Shown piece after piece: positions 11,735-24,324 of a stretch of DNA of 64,000 nt. The notes beneath the pieces are model-generated. The model was not told the DNA's origin. It saw only the letters and a program-made list of their open reading frames with translations, and ran no database searches. How positions within the stretch are numbered: the first letter of the stretch is position 1; each line of letters begins with the position of its first letter. Origin of the DNA: Physcomitrium patens (taxonomy: Eukaryota; Streptophyta; Bryopsida; Funariales; Funariaceae); assembly GCF_000002425.4 (NCBI RefSeq), contig NC_037270.1:1425765-1489764 (forward strand), given 5' to 3'. The translations under genes and the position numbers were made by a program.

Positions 11735-14700
11735 TTACTTCTCTCCTTCTAAAAATTAATTCTACAAAGAATAGTGATTATATATTGAAGAAGTCTAATA
11801 TACAAAAAATTATATTTGCTACATAGTTTGATCTTTGCTTCTTAAGAAAGTAGTTGATATATCAATAGCATTTCATATGAGTATATGAAGTCTATCTTAA
11901 TATTTGATTATTGTTTAAGCCTTTGTAACTTCTTTCAAATAAAACATTTGAAATACCATTAAAGATGGTTCATGCTTCTATTAATATTATTAAATATTAA
12001 AAATCTCTTCTAAAGTAGTGATATAAAATATATTATATCTCACCATCTATTTAAAAAAGAACATATTATTCTTGAAAGTCTTCATTTCTATTATCTTGTC
12101 TTGAAGTGTGTTAGAATTTCAATGCCCTATCAAATAAATTAGCAAACAATAATTTTTGAGTTAAATTTATTGATTGTTGATTTTTTAACTCTATAGTATC
12201 ATAAATACAAAAAAAAATCACAAATAAAGGTAGAAGATAAAATACAATCATCACCAAACCTTATTTCTTTTATACTAAGAAAATTTTTAATATTTTATTA
12301 TAATATTGATGGATGTTATTAAAAGATATTAATCTTTTCTACTATATTTATAAGATTCTTAGCTAATTTCTATATGCATTCATTGATATCACATTTGTAC
12401 TAATATATAGGATATTTTGATCTATTTTGATATTGCTTCAAAACTTAATTTATGCATTTTATTTGTTTATTAGTTTAAAGATAGAAATTCAAAGATATTT
12501 TTATATCAATTTTTAATATTTTAAAAAGAAATTTTTAAAACCTTGATATAAATTTAATTATTCTATTTTATATTATGTTTTTTGATAATCCATGATAATA
12601 ATAAATATTATTGAAGAAAAATTTAATAATTTCTTTATCTGTAATAGATTTTGTACATAATACAAAATATGCAATTTTGATGAAACAATCTACTATTACA
12701 AATATAAAATCATAAGAACTTGAAATTAGTAGATTTGTGATTAAATTCATAGACCATAATTATTTTAGTGTAGATATTAGCTGAAAAAATCCATAAGATC
12801 AATGATAAAGAGTTTTTGATCTTGAATAAATTTCACATGCTTGTATGAAGTCTTTAATTGCTTTTTACATTTGAGCCTTTTAAAAATCTCTTAATATTAG
12901 CTCTAAAATGTTATTATATCCTAAATCTTTGAAAAAATTGATAAAATATTATATTAGCATAAAAATAATAGCTATTTTTAAAGCTTTAAATAATACTTTT
13001 GCTTCTTTGTTCTATTCTATTTATTTATTTTATAAGCCAATTGTATGAATAGAGCTAAAATTTTAAAATTTTTTTTAATGAAGATTTTTATAGTAATTGA
13101 TAAAAATTTAAAAAGTATTAGATATTTATTATTATTTTTAAAAACTTCCAACTCATAATAATTTGATATTTCTTAAGATATATCATAAGGCTATCATTTG
13201 AAATGATATATCCTAAGAAGTCAACGTGAGTTGTATAAAATATACACTTCTTCATCTTGGCATATAATCTAACACCTCTAAGTTTTTGTAACACATAAAA
13301 AATATAAAGTTTATATGTATCTATATTCTAAGAAGAGATTAATATATTATTTAGATTACAATCAACAAAAATCATCCAAAAAATTTGAAAAAATATCATT
13401 TATAAGATGTTGAAAAGTAGCTAATTCATTTGTGAATCCAAAAGGTATAACATTATATTTAAAATATCTATATCTAGTTCAAAACTCAATCTTCTATTCA
13501 AATTTTTATTTTTTGATGTATATCAAGTTATATTGTCTTTATAAATCTATTTTTATATAGATCTTTGCTTGATTTCGTTAATGAAAATATCTTCATATCA
13601 AAGGTAAAAGATACCTATTTTTTATGGTGATCTTGTTGAATCTTCAATAATCTACGTTTATTTGTAATAAGTTGCATTTTTTCTTTTTAAATAAGATATG
13701 AGCTCTTGACAAATTTTTGAATGGTATATAAAACTTTCTTAGGTAGTTTTTTATTAATATATTCTTTTGATACAACAAATTCATTTTGTGATAAGGTATA
13801 GATTAATTTAAATAACAATTGAACTTTTTCTAGAAGACCAATGGAATAATAAAAAAAGTAATGCTTTGAAAGAATGTTTGCATTTTTTTTTTAAGAATAT
13901 CTTAATAATCTTGATAATAGCCTAGAATACTATTTTAAGTCTTTTTACTATTTAAAATGGGTGTGGCGTAAATAGCAAAGATGGCCTTTTTTTTCCAACA
14001 CATATGAAAGCTTTTACACCTATTAATAAGAATTTGATTGTATTGGACTTATGATTTTTTATTTGGATAAAATAATATTGAATTATGTTATAAGAAAAAT
14101 ATGAATTAAAAGAAATCTAATTTATTTAAATATTTTATTTTTTTAGCCACCATAAATCTAAAATAATTGAATTAAAAAGAAATCTAATCACATTAAATAT
14201 TAGTAACCTATTATTTCCATTTATTGCTATATTTAAAGGAATAGTTTTATGGATAAAAATATTTATCTTTAACTCCTACATACACAAACTTAATTTTCTT
14301 GACTAAAGATATTTCTTGTTTTTGAACAATGTCTTCATCAATAAAACAATCAAAGACTTCTAAATCTAATAAAATAAAGATTTTGTAATTTTTTGGCTCT
14401 AAAAAATCATATATTATAAAGCAAGATGAAAGATCTAAAGCAAAAAAAAGATCTTTATTAGATGTAGCACAAGATTCCAATTGCATACTCTCTATTATAG
14501 TTGGAAAAATTTGTTTTTCAACATATCATCTTCTTTCACAACTATGCTCTTTATTTTACAATTGCATTGTTTCTTTAGATAATATTAAGTAATTTGCTTA
14601 GATTCTTGATAATATTTAATATTTTTTTTCTTAATGGAAGATTTAAAAAATACATAATTAATTTGCATAGATTTTTGCCTTTATAAATAATTTTTTAAAT

Positions 14701-15611
14701 ATTTAGAAGTTATTGTCATGATTTAAATTATTCTTCTTTAATCAAATATTTATTTTTGGCATCTTTTAAAGAATTGATTGTTACATGCAATGGCTTAAGT
14801 AATAAATTTGCTTTCAATATCGTCAATAATAAATCTTTAATATTATATTTTAATCCATATCAAAATTGATTGATAAGGACTATGTCATTTCAATCCATAT
14901 TGTAAGCAAAGTTTTAGAATTCAATAGCATATGTGGTGGCCAAAAAAGATTCTTATCTAAAAATAAAATTTTGGTCTTTGCTATCTTTTTTCAATTACTT
15001 TTCTTAAATGTGATTGTAAATACTTCTAAGAAAAAATTTAGATTATAGAGGAGTTATAAATTTGTTTCCATCAAAGATATCAATCAAGATAGATTACTTT
15101 CAAACAAAAATGTGCCTATGAATCCGGCTAGAATAAATCTTTTAAGATAATGAAAAAAATACAATCTTAGATAGAAATTGACTTGTTGTAAAAATATTCA
15201 AAATTTTGATCTTATTCCATCAAACTTCTTTGGCATATTAATCTTTATCTTTTTTATACTTATAGTAGCAAGACTTCTTAAATTTAATTATAAGATTAAT
15301 CTACTTACTTTTTTTGATTACAATACTTTTTGGCAGGGATATTATACTTCATTATTGAGTTCTTTGATAGATATAGGAATAGTACCTCTAAGATTGACAT
15401 TAGAAATATGTGAGATTTCTACTCTAAAGCTTGTAAAAATTTAATATAATTGCAAATGTATGTTCACTTTTGTCAAGTATTGCATCTATAATTATTTTCT
15501 CTATCTCTTCAAAATACAAAAAAAAAGTGGAATAATTCTCTTATTTCTAAAATAAAATAAGAATAGTAAAATAACACTCTTTTCTAACTATCAATAATAT
15601 AAAACATAAAA
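11735..15611 (-). pseudogene. E1 gag-pol remnants
   Basis: Many stops and frameshifts. The clearest piece is the integrase core at 12568-12750 (start MNLITNLLISSSYDFIFVIV, with YHGLSKNII later), parallel to the E0 piece at 32866-33120. Reverse-transcriptase remnants lie at about 13200-13800. The protease region at 14000-14486 includes the 79-codon open stretch at 14247-14486 with EPKNYKIFILLD. The gag region occupies about 14500-15450. The layout matches E0 segment by segment, which is the main support. No product is expected. Confidence 0.68.
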
Positions 15612-16045
15612 AATCAAAAGATCAATACACTATTGTAGTATTATAAAAGTGTAAGGTATTATTCAAATATGATTTAATATTAAAACTAGAATTACTATTG
15701 CCAAAGACAAGAAAACTAAAAACTCTTAAAATAAGATTAAAAAATAAAAAGACATTAATAAGAGTAAAAATTCTTCACTCTTGTATCTATATATACTTTC
15801 TAATTAAAAGCTATATTATATTATATTATAGAACCTCCAACATATGTTTAACTAATGAAACTTGTATCAAACTTATAAAATAAGTTTCCTACATATGCAA
15901 TGTATGGCCAACTTGTTGGCATAGTTTTCAATTTATCAACTATCTACAAATACATATAAATTCAAATCTGAATCTATAAAGCCTCTAAAAAGCTTTGCTA
16001 TAAGATATTAACAAACTTATTTATATTACTTTATACTTAACTCTT
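15612..16045 (-). repeat. E1 5' LTR (right), truncated at its outer end
   Basis: Alignable with the left E1 LTR from its ATCAATACACT start through AGTTTCCTACATATG. Similarity fades after about 16040, where the terminal 60 bp or so is missing. Confidence 0.62.
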
Positions 16046-16059
16046 CTCATCTAAAAAAA

Positions 16060-16747
16060 TACAACTACAAAATGAGAAACATAGCTATTATAGAAGATAA
16101 TGTATTAGAAAATGAATATTGTTCAACTACAATAAAGACCATGCAACTAAAATCTTGTAGATCATCTAATAAAGATCATATTTTCTCCTCAAATTGTTCA
16201 CTTTAGTTTCTAATAGATATTTTTATGGGACCTAAAAATTACAAAGTCTTTATCTTGTTAGATTTTACGAGCCTCAACTTCTATTATAGATGAAGATTTT
16301 ATTTAAAATAATCAAATATTATTAATAGAAAAAACTAAATATATACATGTAAAAGATATAGATGATCATTTTTTATATTTTGGAAATGATTGCTATAAAC
16401 TATTCTTATAAATGTAGCAAAAAATGATCATAATAGATTATTTATATTTAATATTATTAGGTTTTTTTCCAACTCAATTATTTTAGATTTATTGTGGCTA
16501 AAGAAGTATAATTTTCAAATAAATCAATTTTTTTAAATCTTATTTTTTTCTATAGTATAATTTAGAATTTTATTTTAAAAATAAAATTCATAAATTTAAT
16601 ATAACTAAATTTTTATTTTTAAATACAAAAACTTCCATGTATGCTACAAAAGAAGAGTCATCATTTATTATTCATGCTACATCTATTTTTAATGAGAAAA
16701 AGACTTTAAGCCAAATTTTGTTATAATATAAGGATTATCATTTATTC

Positions 16748-16794
<47 letters not shown>

Positions 16795-16802
16795 TTGATA
16801 AG

Positions 16803-16844
<42 letters not shown>

Positions 16845-17037
16845 TATATATTGTCATTTAAAACATTTTTATTGTGATTGTTCAAATTGATCTTCAAAAA
16901 AGAGCTCAATCACCATTTAGATCAATCTATAGCTTATCATAGATCAAGTTGGCAACGTTTAAAGAATTCAATAATAAAAATTTGGCAAAGAATTTCATAT
17001 GCCATTCAAAATCTTTAACAAGGGTTCCTATCTTGTT
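16060..17037 (+). pseudogene. E2 internal fragment: gag-protease and start of reverse transcriptase
   Basis: On the plus strand, GPKNYKVFILLD near 16220-16260 matches the E1 protease-region peptide. LLWLKKYN near 16494-16520 matches the E0 peptide at 34899-35330. AT-rich repeats follow: (TTA)n at about 16743-16795 and (TA)n at about 16809-16842. The sequence 16880-17037 matches, in nucleotides, the start of the E0 reverse transcriptase near 34836. The fragment stops inside the reverse transcriptase, directly against the 3' flank of GDSL copy 1. E2 is thus truncated, with its 5' LTR at 10728. Confidence 0.68.
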
Positions 17038-17221
17038 TGTTTTATTTCTTGTAAGAGAGTCTTGCTATTATCTTAAGTATTAGCTTCCTAGAATCTGAAG
17101 TCCATGTTGCATTTTAAGCCGCCCTTAGGATAGATGTGCTTGCCCATCAAGAACGCCATAGTCAAGGCCTTCTTTACTGTGTTGCAACTACAGATGATGT
17201 TCCAGCTTAAAATGAATATGG
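17038..17221 (-). pseudogene. GDSL esterase copy 1, stranded 3' end of last exon
   Basis: This is the C-terminal part of the GDSL gene whose other part resumes at 39057. It aligns with the reverse complement of 45389-45537 of the intact gene, plus about 30 bp of 3' UTR (17038-17072). The stop codon TAA is at 17073-17075. By hand, about 36 of 149 coding bases differ, and about 29 of these are G-to-A or C-to-T. The catalytic block SWDGIH of the intact copy reads SWNIIC here, so both the Asp and the His are lost. The fragment ends where element A begins, and the bases ATGG (17218-17221) correspond to the target site ACGG. Confidence 0.85.
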
Positions 17222-18295
17222 TATAGTGATGCACTTAATTAAAGTGCATCAAAGATATTTAGAGGATGATCAATTTAATTTCTAGAAAAAGAAAGAATAT
17301 AATGTTAATATATTTATAAATTTGAATAGAATTTAAAATATAAAATTATTATCTTTGAATAGATTATTTGAGCTTGAAGATATTATCTTTTAAGATAGAT
17401 ATCTGACTCTATAGTAATTCAAGTTGGATGATGGAAGAGGATTAGGGATAGGGATTTTTGGCATAAAATGTTTTTTGGAAAGGATGGGGGGAGGGCTAGG
17501 ATCGAAAAGAGTGGAAAAAAAAGGTCTCTAGAAACATTGAAAAGAGGCGAGTTTTAAGCTTGGTTTGAAGTTTTGAAGGTTTTTTATGCCATTTCTTGTG
17601 TTTTATTCTTCTTATTTTGAAATTTTGTAGAAAGTTGGATCTTATTGTTTATTTTCCAAAAATTTATTTTATGCAAGAAGAAAAGTTGTAATAAAGGAGA
17701 TTCACATGAATTTGTAAGAGGAGGTTTGCTAGAATTTTTGAATAGCAGAATTCAAGACTGGTTTGGTATTTTTTATGCCATTTATTGGATTTTTTTTTTT
17801 TATTTTTTTTATTGTGAAAATTTGAAAGAAGCTAGATCTCATTGTTATCTTTTTAATAAGCCTTAGTATGCAAGAAGAAGAGCTATAATAAGGGAGATCC
17901 AAGTTAATTTGTAGATGAAGATTTTAAAGGCAACGATTATAGCAATTAGCCAATTTTTTTTTCTCCTTGATTTGGCTTTTATTCTTTGAAGATTTTGTTT
18001 ATGAACTTTAAAAATTTAAAGTTTGTAGCTTGAATTAAGATAAAAAAGGTAAACATTACTTAAATCAGATTAGTAATAAGTGAGTTATAGATATTTGAAT
18101 AAGATGAGGTTTGGATTTAAGATTTGAGTTAGAAATTGAGTGCATCTTGGCATAAAAAAGAAATTAGTTTAAATTTGGTACTTAATATTTAGCTATCTTT
18201 TTATACTTGAATTAATTTGAGTAACATTGTACTTCTTGTAATCCACATGCAATTAAAGACCATGTATTCTCTAAAAATGACTTGTCATCTTAATA
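17222..18295 (+). repeat. Element A 5' LTR
   Basis: Begins TATAGTGATGC (eroded TGTTGTGATGC) and aligns with 37844-39056 at roughly 80% by eye, mostly transitions. It contains two copies of an internal subrepeat of about 190 bp, recognisable by TCATTGTTATC or TTATTGTTTAT, against three in the 3' LTR. It ends TAATA, an eroded TCACA. Confidence 0.82.
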
Positions 18296-18330
18296 TAAAT
18301 TTGATGCTTCTATTGAGAGCATCCTCGAAG
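18296..18330 (+). promoter_or_regulatory. Presumed primer-binding region of element A
   Basis: TTTGATGCTTCTATTGAGAG follows the LTR end after four bases. It resembles the TTGGTGC...ATTGAGAG sequence seen behind LTRs of many plant Gypsy elements. The priming tRNA is not identified. Confidence 0.4.
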
Positions 18331-18559
18331 AAATTCGAAGTATAAGTAGAATATAATGAAGTTATAGAACTAGGAAGCAAGCTTGGGCATGAGAAAGAAT
18401 TTAAGAGTAAAAAGAGAAAAGTGAGAGGTTTTTGACATTCAAAGATGATGGGAATTTTGGAGGGGCTAATAGAAGTAGCATTTGAGGAGTAAGTACCAAT
18501 GATTTACTCCTAACTTTGAGTGTATTCATGGAAAAAAAATAAAAGGTACAAAAAAGTGA

Positions 18560-20400
18560 AAAAAGGGTGACCAAAGCATTGCAAGGCATAGTTAATAGTC
18601 ATACGAAGTATGATAGGAGGGACATTACTAAGTTTTTCCAAGCATATGTAAGAGAGATGGAGATACATGAAGTTCTTAAAAATTACTATATTCTTAATTT
18701 TGAATTAATATATATATTCTTGAAATTAAGAAGAGAATAAGGAATTTGCATGGAGATAATTTAAAAGCTTGTAGTAACTTTGAAAGGAAGTTGAGGGATG
18801 AATTTTATGATGAAGATTTTGATAGAATTACTAAAAGATCGTTTTTGGAGTGGATTGAGTAAAAACTAGAGAAGTCTATGGCTTTCAATAAATTGCTTAG
18901 GAAATTTGAAAGAATTTTTTTCAACTTTTATCTTTACAGAGACTTTTATTTGATCTAAGGAAGACCAAGCTCTTCTTGCAAGGAGCAAATGGAGCACTAA
19001 AAGATATGTTCTTTGTACTCTTGTATTATAAGTCTCATTGAGAGAGGTTTAACTAATGATTGAAGGATGTGGTACTATTGGTTATTAAGCAATGGCAAAT
19101 GAAAGCAAGAAGAGGGACTTTGAGGCGTGAAGTTCTACCACCTATGATGCAAATTATTCCATTGGATTTGGTGATATCTACTATAATCTAAGAGACATGT
19201 AAGACTCTTCTCAAATATATTCTTGAGGATTTGGTTAAAAGCATGAGAGAATTAAGAGTAAAGATGAGTGAATTGAAGAAGAGCCAAAGAATTATATCTT
19301 TGCATACATCCAAAGAATCAAAAGAATTTGTTAAAAGATGCATGTATTGTGATAGTCTTGAGCATAAAAAAAAATTTCTTTGATTATAATGAAGACTTGA
19401 AAAATAGGACTATCTTTTTGAAAGAAGGTTGAGTGAGACTCATTCCTATGGAGCAATCTTTGGAGCTCAATTTTGGAAGAAAAGATATGAAAAAGCTTAT
19501 AAAGGATTATATATAGAGAGCAAGTGAATTATATGTGAAAGAAGCTAAGTTTGATCTTATTAAGGTAGAGATTATGAGCACAATAGCTAGCTCAAGGCCA
19601 TCGAGGAAGACTATGGTTAGAAGAGCATAAGCCATTTAGATAGTAATGGGTTGAAATGACCCAATTGATGCTATTAGCATCAAGGTCTTTTTAAACAATA
19701 ATAAGGATTTGGAGGACTAAGTTGCCATTGTGGAAGAGCATAGCACTAGGTCCTTTCAAGAAGATGTCATAGAGCTTTCAAATAAGAAAAGACCAAGAAA
19801 GATTAGGGAGTCTATTCAAGGAGGGAAAAGATCTTTCTTTCCACATGCACAAGCAATATCTTCATCTCAATTAAAGAATGGACTTAGTGCTCAAGAAAGT
19901 GGAGAAAAAGACAAAGAAAAGAAAGGCCAAATAAACCTAAAGATAAGGGCCTTTCCTATAAGCTTTTATTAGATATTGAAAGCTCTATTTATATGAAGGA
20001 AATTTTAGAAGAGAAGTTTTTTGATGCAAAAATTGATTTCACCTTAAAGAATGCACTTGGCATTACAAAGAAAGACTTCCATGAGCTTATCATTGATGTT
20101 ATTAAGAAAAAAAAACAAATGATGATAGAGGCGATTATCATGAAGGCATTAGAATCCTATTTGATCAAGGAAGATGACCAAAAGATAAGAAAAGGCTTAT
20201 CCTAACTGTGTGCATTTAAATTTGAAGAGATTCTATTTGAAAAGAAAAAAGAGGTGACTACTCAAGGATATGGTAGAGGCAAAGATCAAAGAAGAATAAG
20301 AAGCAACAAAGATACACAGTATAGAATAGATATAAGTGAAATAAATATGTCAAATTATGCTTTTTGTAAGAGGTTTGAGGATAAAAAGATGAATGCTCAA
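18560..20400 (+). pseudogene. Element A gag
   Basis: Broken frames collinear with the gag of element B. The phrase YVREMEIHEV near 18640 parallels YVREIELNQV in B. A zinc-knuckle remnant CMYCDSLEHKKK lies near 19337. The piece at 19993-20205 (KIDFTLKNALGITKKDFHEL) parallels VEFTLKEVLGIAKEFHDV in B. Two short open stretches (19730-19972, 19993-20205) are leftovers of this polyprotein. Stops are numerous. Confidence 0.72.
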
Positions 20401-20429
20401 TTTATATATTTTTTTTAATTATAACTACT

Positions 20430-20930
20430 ATGGAGGCTCAAGTGAGATTAGAAGACTTCAAGGAGCACACCTTGGCACTTATTGATCTTGGATCAGAGAT
20501 CAATAACATGTCAAGGAAGTTTTATGAAATGAAAAAGTGGCCCATTGATGTTAATCATAGATGGATATTAAGAATTACTAATAATAAGCAAGATGATTTA
20601 TATAGTATATATATAGGAATTATAATAAGTATTGGAGATGTAGAGGTAGAATAAAATTTCTTTGTGCAAAATTTTGTTACTTATCTAATGATTTTAGAGC
20701 AACCTTATATCATGGCTACAAGGATGGAGACTAAGGTCTTAGATGATGGCTCTTATTATGCAAGGATTAAAGACTATGGTGAAAAAAGGTCGATATAATT
20801 TCTTATAATAAGATTGGATTACAAACAAAATAGAGACCAATTGAGAGAAGCTCCTTTAAGGACCAGTGAAGAATTTTCTAAATGCTTTGGAATAGTTAAC
20901 AGTCATGTGATATTGTAAGAAGCTATGGTG
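20430..20930 (+). pseudogene. Element A aspartic protease
   Basis: The open segment 20430-20654 reads ALIDLGSEINNMS, matching the protease active-site stretch ALVDHGSEINLMS of B. KKWPIDVNHRW and ITNNKQDDLY follow, again as in B. After 20654 the frame continues, with stops, through YIMATRMETKVLDDGS. A KYKTIAKKMKPI segment near 20940-20970 leads toward reverse transcriptase but is cut by the solo LTR at 20972. Confidence 0.75.
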
Positions 20931-20971
20931 CACACTAAGTATAAGACCATAGCCAAGAAGATGAAGCCCAT

Positions 20972-22425
20972 TGTTGAATAGTAACACACCTATATGGTGA
21001 AAAATGAAAACTTGGATGTTGTTATAGAAGGGCCTTATAGAAAGATGTAGTATAAAAATAAGGATAAATGATAAGAAGGTAATAAAAGGTTTAGTCTTAA
21101 TATTACCTTTTAGAGAAGAATCTTCTATTTGCTTTATAGAGACATAAATGCCTCAAATTAAAGTAAATGAGATAAATAATTAATGTAGACATATTTAGAA
21201 GGAATTTGGCAATAGGTTCAAGAAAAAATTATCTCAAATTACCGAATATTGATACCTGGAGTGGACTAGTTGTCAACCTAGATTGAAATCAGACTCTAAG
21301 GTACAAAACTACATACCTACAGCAATTTTAGGAATCTTTTGATAAATCAAAGAGTGAAATACAAGAAAAAAATTGCAAAGATTTTTTTTAATATTGATTT
21401 TATATCAATCAAGTTAATATTCAGTTTTTGAAGGATTTTTTAAAGTTAATAATATTCTTGATTGGATTAGATTTTAAAAAATAAAGTTATGTTTATAAAA
21501 TTAAAGATTTCTTGAGTTCAATGATATGTATATAGATAAATTTTGGATAAACTATAAATATACTAGTTGTAAATGTTTGTACAAATTTTGAAGTCAATCG
21601 AACAATTAGATAGAAGTATGTGAAGGTTTTTGTGGATTGAAGTCTCAAAAATTAGAGTTTGAAGGTTAATGAGTATTTTTAATAACTTTAGCAATTTGTT
21701 GATTGAATTAAAGTGGAATTTTTTTATATAGAGACTAGACTTAATTTACAATAATTTAAATAAATTTTAGAAGCAATTCAATGATTCAAGAAGGAGATAT
21801 TGATTTTGGAAGTTCAACATTCAGATTGGAGTAGAAGGCCAACTGACATCCAAGTAGAATTTAAGATCGATCTTCTAACTGGTAAATTTGAACTTAAAAT
21901 TTAGTGTGTTTTTTGCTAACTTATTTTTTGAGAGGTGTATAAAATTTTAAGTAAGAACAATGGTATAATTGATAGATATTGAGGTTCTAAATTACCTCAG
22001 GGTTAGAATAATTTGTCTAGGATTTGGTTTAGGATTTAGGATTTATTTAGGATTTAGGATTTGTCTTTGGTTTGCTTTAAGATTTAGTTAGGATTCAACC
22101 TAGGATTTAATTAAGATCCATTAGGATTTCAATTAGGACTATGGTAAGATTTGGTTAGGATTTATTTAAGATTTATATAAGGTTTTTAAAATATTTCTTT
22201 AGGATTTATCTAAAGATTCTTTAAGGTCTACTTATTGTTTCTTTATGATTTCTTTACAATTCTTTTAGAAGTTCTTTACAATTTCTTCATGTATATTTTG
22301 TAATTTTATTAAGATTTCTTTTAAATTTGATTAAAGCTTCATTAGTATTATTAAGGTTTAATTGAAATTTATTTAGGATTCTATTAGAGTTGTTAGGATC
22401 TTATTGTTACAATTTCCAAAGAGCA
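20972..22425 (+). repeat. Solo LTR (L2 subfamily) inside element A
   Basis: A non-coding block of about 1.45 kb between protease and reverse transcriptase of A. It matches the LTR of element C (54760-56205, reverse) and the solo LTR at 62413-63816. Shared landmarks are the start TGTTGAATAGTAACAC, a TGTAGACATATTTAG stretch near 21180, and long runs of TTTAGGATTTA-like repeats near 22030-22200. Its last 60-70 bp appear to be missing compared with the other two. No coding potential. Confidence 0.75.
22030..22390 (+). repeat. Degenerate GGATTTA/GATTT-rich repeats in L2 LTR
   Basis: Many imperfect copies of a 10-12 bp word such as TTTAGGATTT occur in series. The same texture appears at 63470-63720 and, reversed, at 54840-55160. 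It is therefore a fixed part of this LTR subfamily. Confidence 0.65.
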
Positions 22426-22429
22426 TATC

Positions 22430-24060
22430 AAATAAGCTACTATGGAGCCGAGATTGAGGGAGTTAAGAAAGATTGGTCAAAATTTTACCAAAGAGTCTTT
22501 GGCAAGTTGAAGATTGGAAGAGGTGATTTTTTGATTGAGATGGAGATGGAAAAATTTCTAAAGATGCTCTCTAAATATGATAAGGTTTTTGCCTTTGCAT
22601 CCAAAGAAATTGGTTGTGTGGATCCTAGCATACTAGCACCTATGATTATTTTTACTATTCCACATGTGCTTTGGAACTTAAAGCCTATTCTAGTACCAAA
22701 GGCTTTATTTTCTATGTTGGTAGATTTGTTAAAAAAAGGGTCAAGATAGACATCTTTGAACCATCTATTATATCTTACTCCAAATGATGGTTCATCATGC
22801 CAAAGAAATTTGAGGCACTTAGATTCATTGAAGATATAAAACTAGCTAATAGGATGAGTATTAAGAATATGGACTTTGGACTAGTAGTAGATGAAGTAAC
22901 AAAAGCTTTTGCAAGGCATGTCATTTACTCTAGTGGAAATTTATACTTAGATTATGATCAATTTCAATTAGCACATGAGAGTAGGGATCTAACTATTATG
23001 AAGACTCCTTTAGGTCTAGTGCAATGTGTACTTTGCTATAAAATGCAACTAATTTAGTGGCTCATATACAAAATACAATGAATCAAATTTTAAGGAAGTT
23101 TGTGCTAAAAAAGACTATATATTTTTTAGATGATGTTTTAATCAAGGATTATAAAAAAGAGACTAAAGATTTGACTTTGAAAGAAGATGAATGCCATATA
23201 TTTATAAAAGAATATATAGAAGATGTGAATTGCATTTTAAAAAAACTTGAAGAGGCAAATCTCACTTTATTTCTTGAAAAATCCACATTTGGATTTAAAG
23301 AAATTATGATTGTTAGACATTTATGTAGAATTTATCAAAAGAAATGAAACCCGGAGAAGATAGATGCTATAACAAAGATGAAGGCATGTAGGAATACCAT
23401 TAAAGTAAAAAGATTTTTGGATAGTTGTATATTTTTATCATATATGGATTCTCTATTATGCTCATATTGGAGGGCTTTTGTATTGGCTATTAAAAAATAG
23501 GAAAGAAGTTTGTGTAGAGTGAGGAACAAGAAATGGCCATGGATGAATTAAAGGTGGTTTTGAAATCACCACTAGTAATAAGCCAAGTAAACTATAATTG
23601 TAGAAGTCTAGTGATAAAGATAGTCAATACAAATCTTATAGCTATTGAATGGGCTATTAAATAACATGATAAAGAAGGTAACATGTTTGCAATAAAGTTT
23701 GGAATAAGGATTCTCACTAAGAAGCAAAGAGCTTATCCATAAGTAAAAAGAGAGTTTTGAGGTATACTTATTGCATTGAAGGCTAAGAAGAATTACTTAA
23801 TAGATACTCATGTAGTATTGGAGACTGATTACTTTCATCTACTTGAAATATTTTCTAATTGTATTGCACCAAATATTGATATGCTTAAATGGATTATTTT
23901 TATTAAGTTTCTAAATCTTATTTTGGTGCATGTCATGAGTAAAAGAACTCAATGGTGAATATGTTATCTATGGCTAAGTATTCAAAGGAGAAAGAAATAC
24001 TTACAAAAGAAGAAAGTAGAGACTTGGTCTAAGGCTTTGCATTTGCGACAAATAGAAGAG
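22430..24060 (+). pseudogene. Element A reverse transcriptase and RNase H
   Basis: The frame at 22390-22749 carries the pre-RT stretch ending with IGCVDPSILAPMIIFTIPHV. 22797-23057 has LRFIEDIKLANRMSI and YDQFQLAHESRDLT. 23057-23347 has the catalytic FLDD and continues through LEKSTFGFKEI. RNase H remnants run to about 24060, including MDELKVVLKSP, LTKKQRAYPQVKREL and ALKAKKNYLIDTHVVLETDY (23776-23958). Gaps and stops separate the pieces. The domain order and an FLDD catalytic box identify a Ty3/Gypsy polymerase. Confidence 0.8.
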
Positions 24061-24324
24061 ACTAAGGTCATGAAGTTCTATCATTTAAAATTAATTTGTA
24101 TGAAAGGAGATTAAAAGACATTGGCTTATATTTAAGCACTATGAAGAAGCAAGAAGATTGGTTGGACAAGACCTTTTAAGGATATTAGGCAGCAATCCTA
24201 CAACTATCTTTTACATGATGGATTCTTGTATAAGAGAACAAGATGGTATGCCATTGAAAGTGAAAAATGATTTGGAGACCAAATACAAGGTATAAGATAA
24301 ATTTCATGATACATTGTAGGCTGG
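24061..24324 (+). pseudogene. Element A integrase, N-terminal part
   Basis: Begins after RNase H and ends in KFHDTL, the first histidine of the HHCC zinc-binding region, where element B is inserted. It continues at 30564 after removal of B. Confidence 0.7.

Larger units (their letters stand above)
11241..16045 (-). mobile_element. Ty3/Gypsy element E1, minus orientation, nested in E2
   Basis: A degenerate, nearly full-length element of the E family. Its 3' LTR lies on the left (11241-11734) and its 5' LTR on the right (about 15612-16045). Between them, read on the minus strand from right to left, come gag, protease, reverse transcriptase, RNase H and integrase in Gypsy order. It sits 17 bp behind the 5' LTR of E2. 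E2 coding sequence resumes after it, so E1 is the younger insertion. The left target-site copy would be CAAGA; the right copy could not be confirmed because the right LTR end is eroded. Confidence 0.72.
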
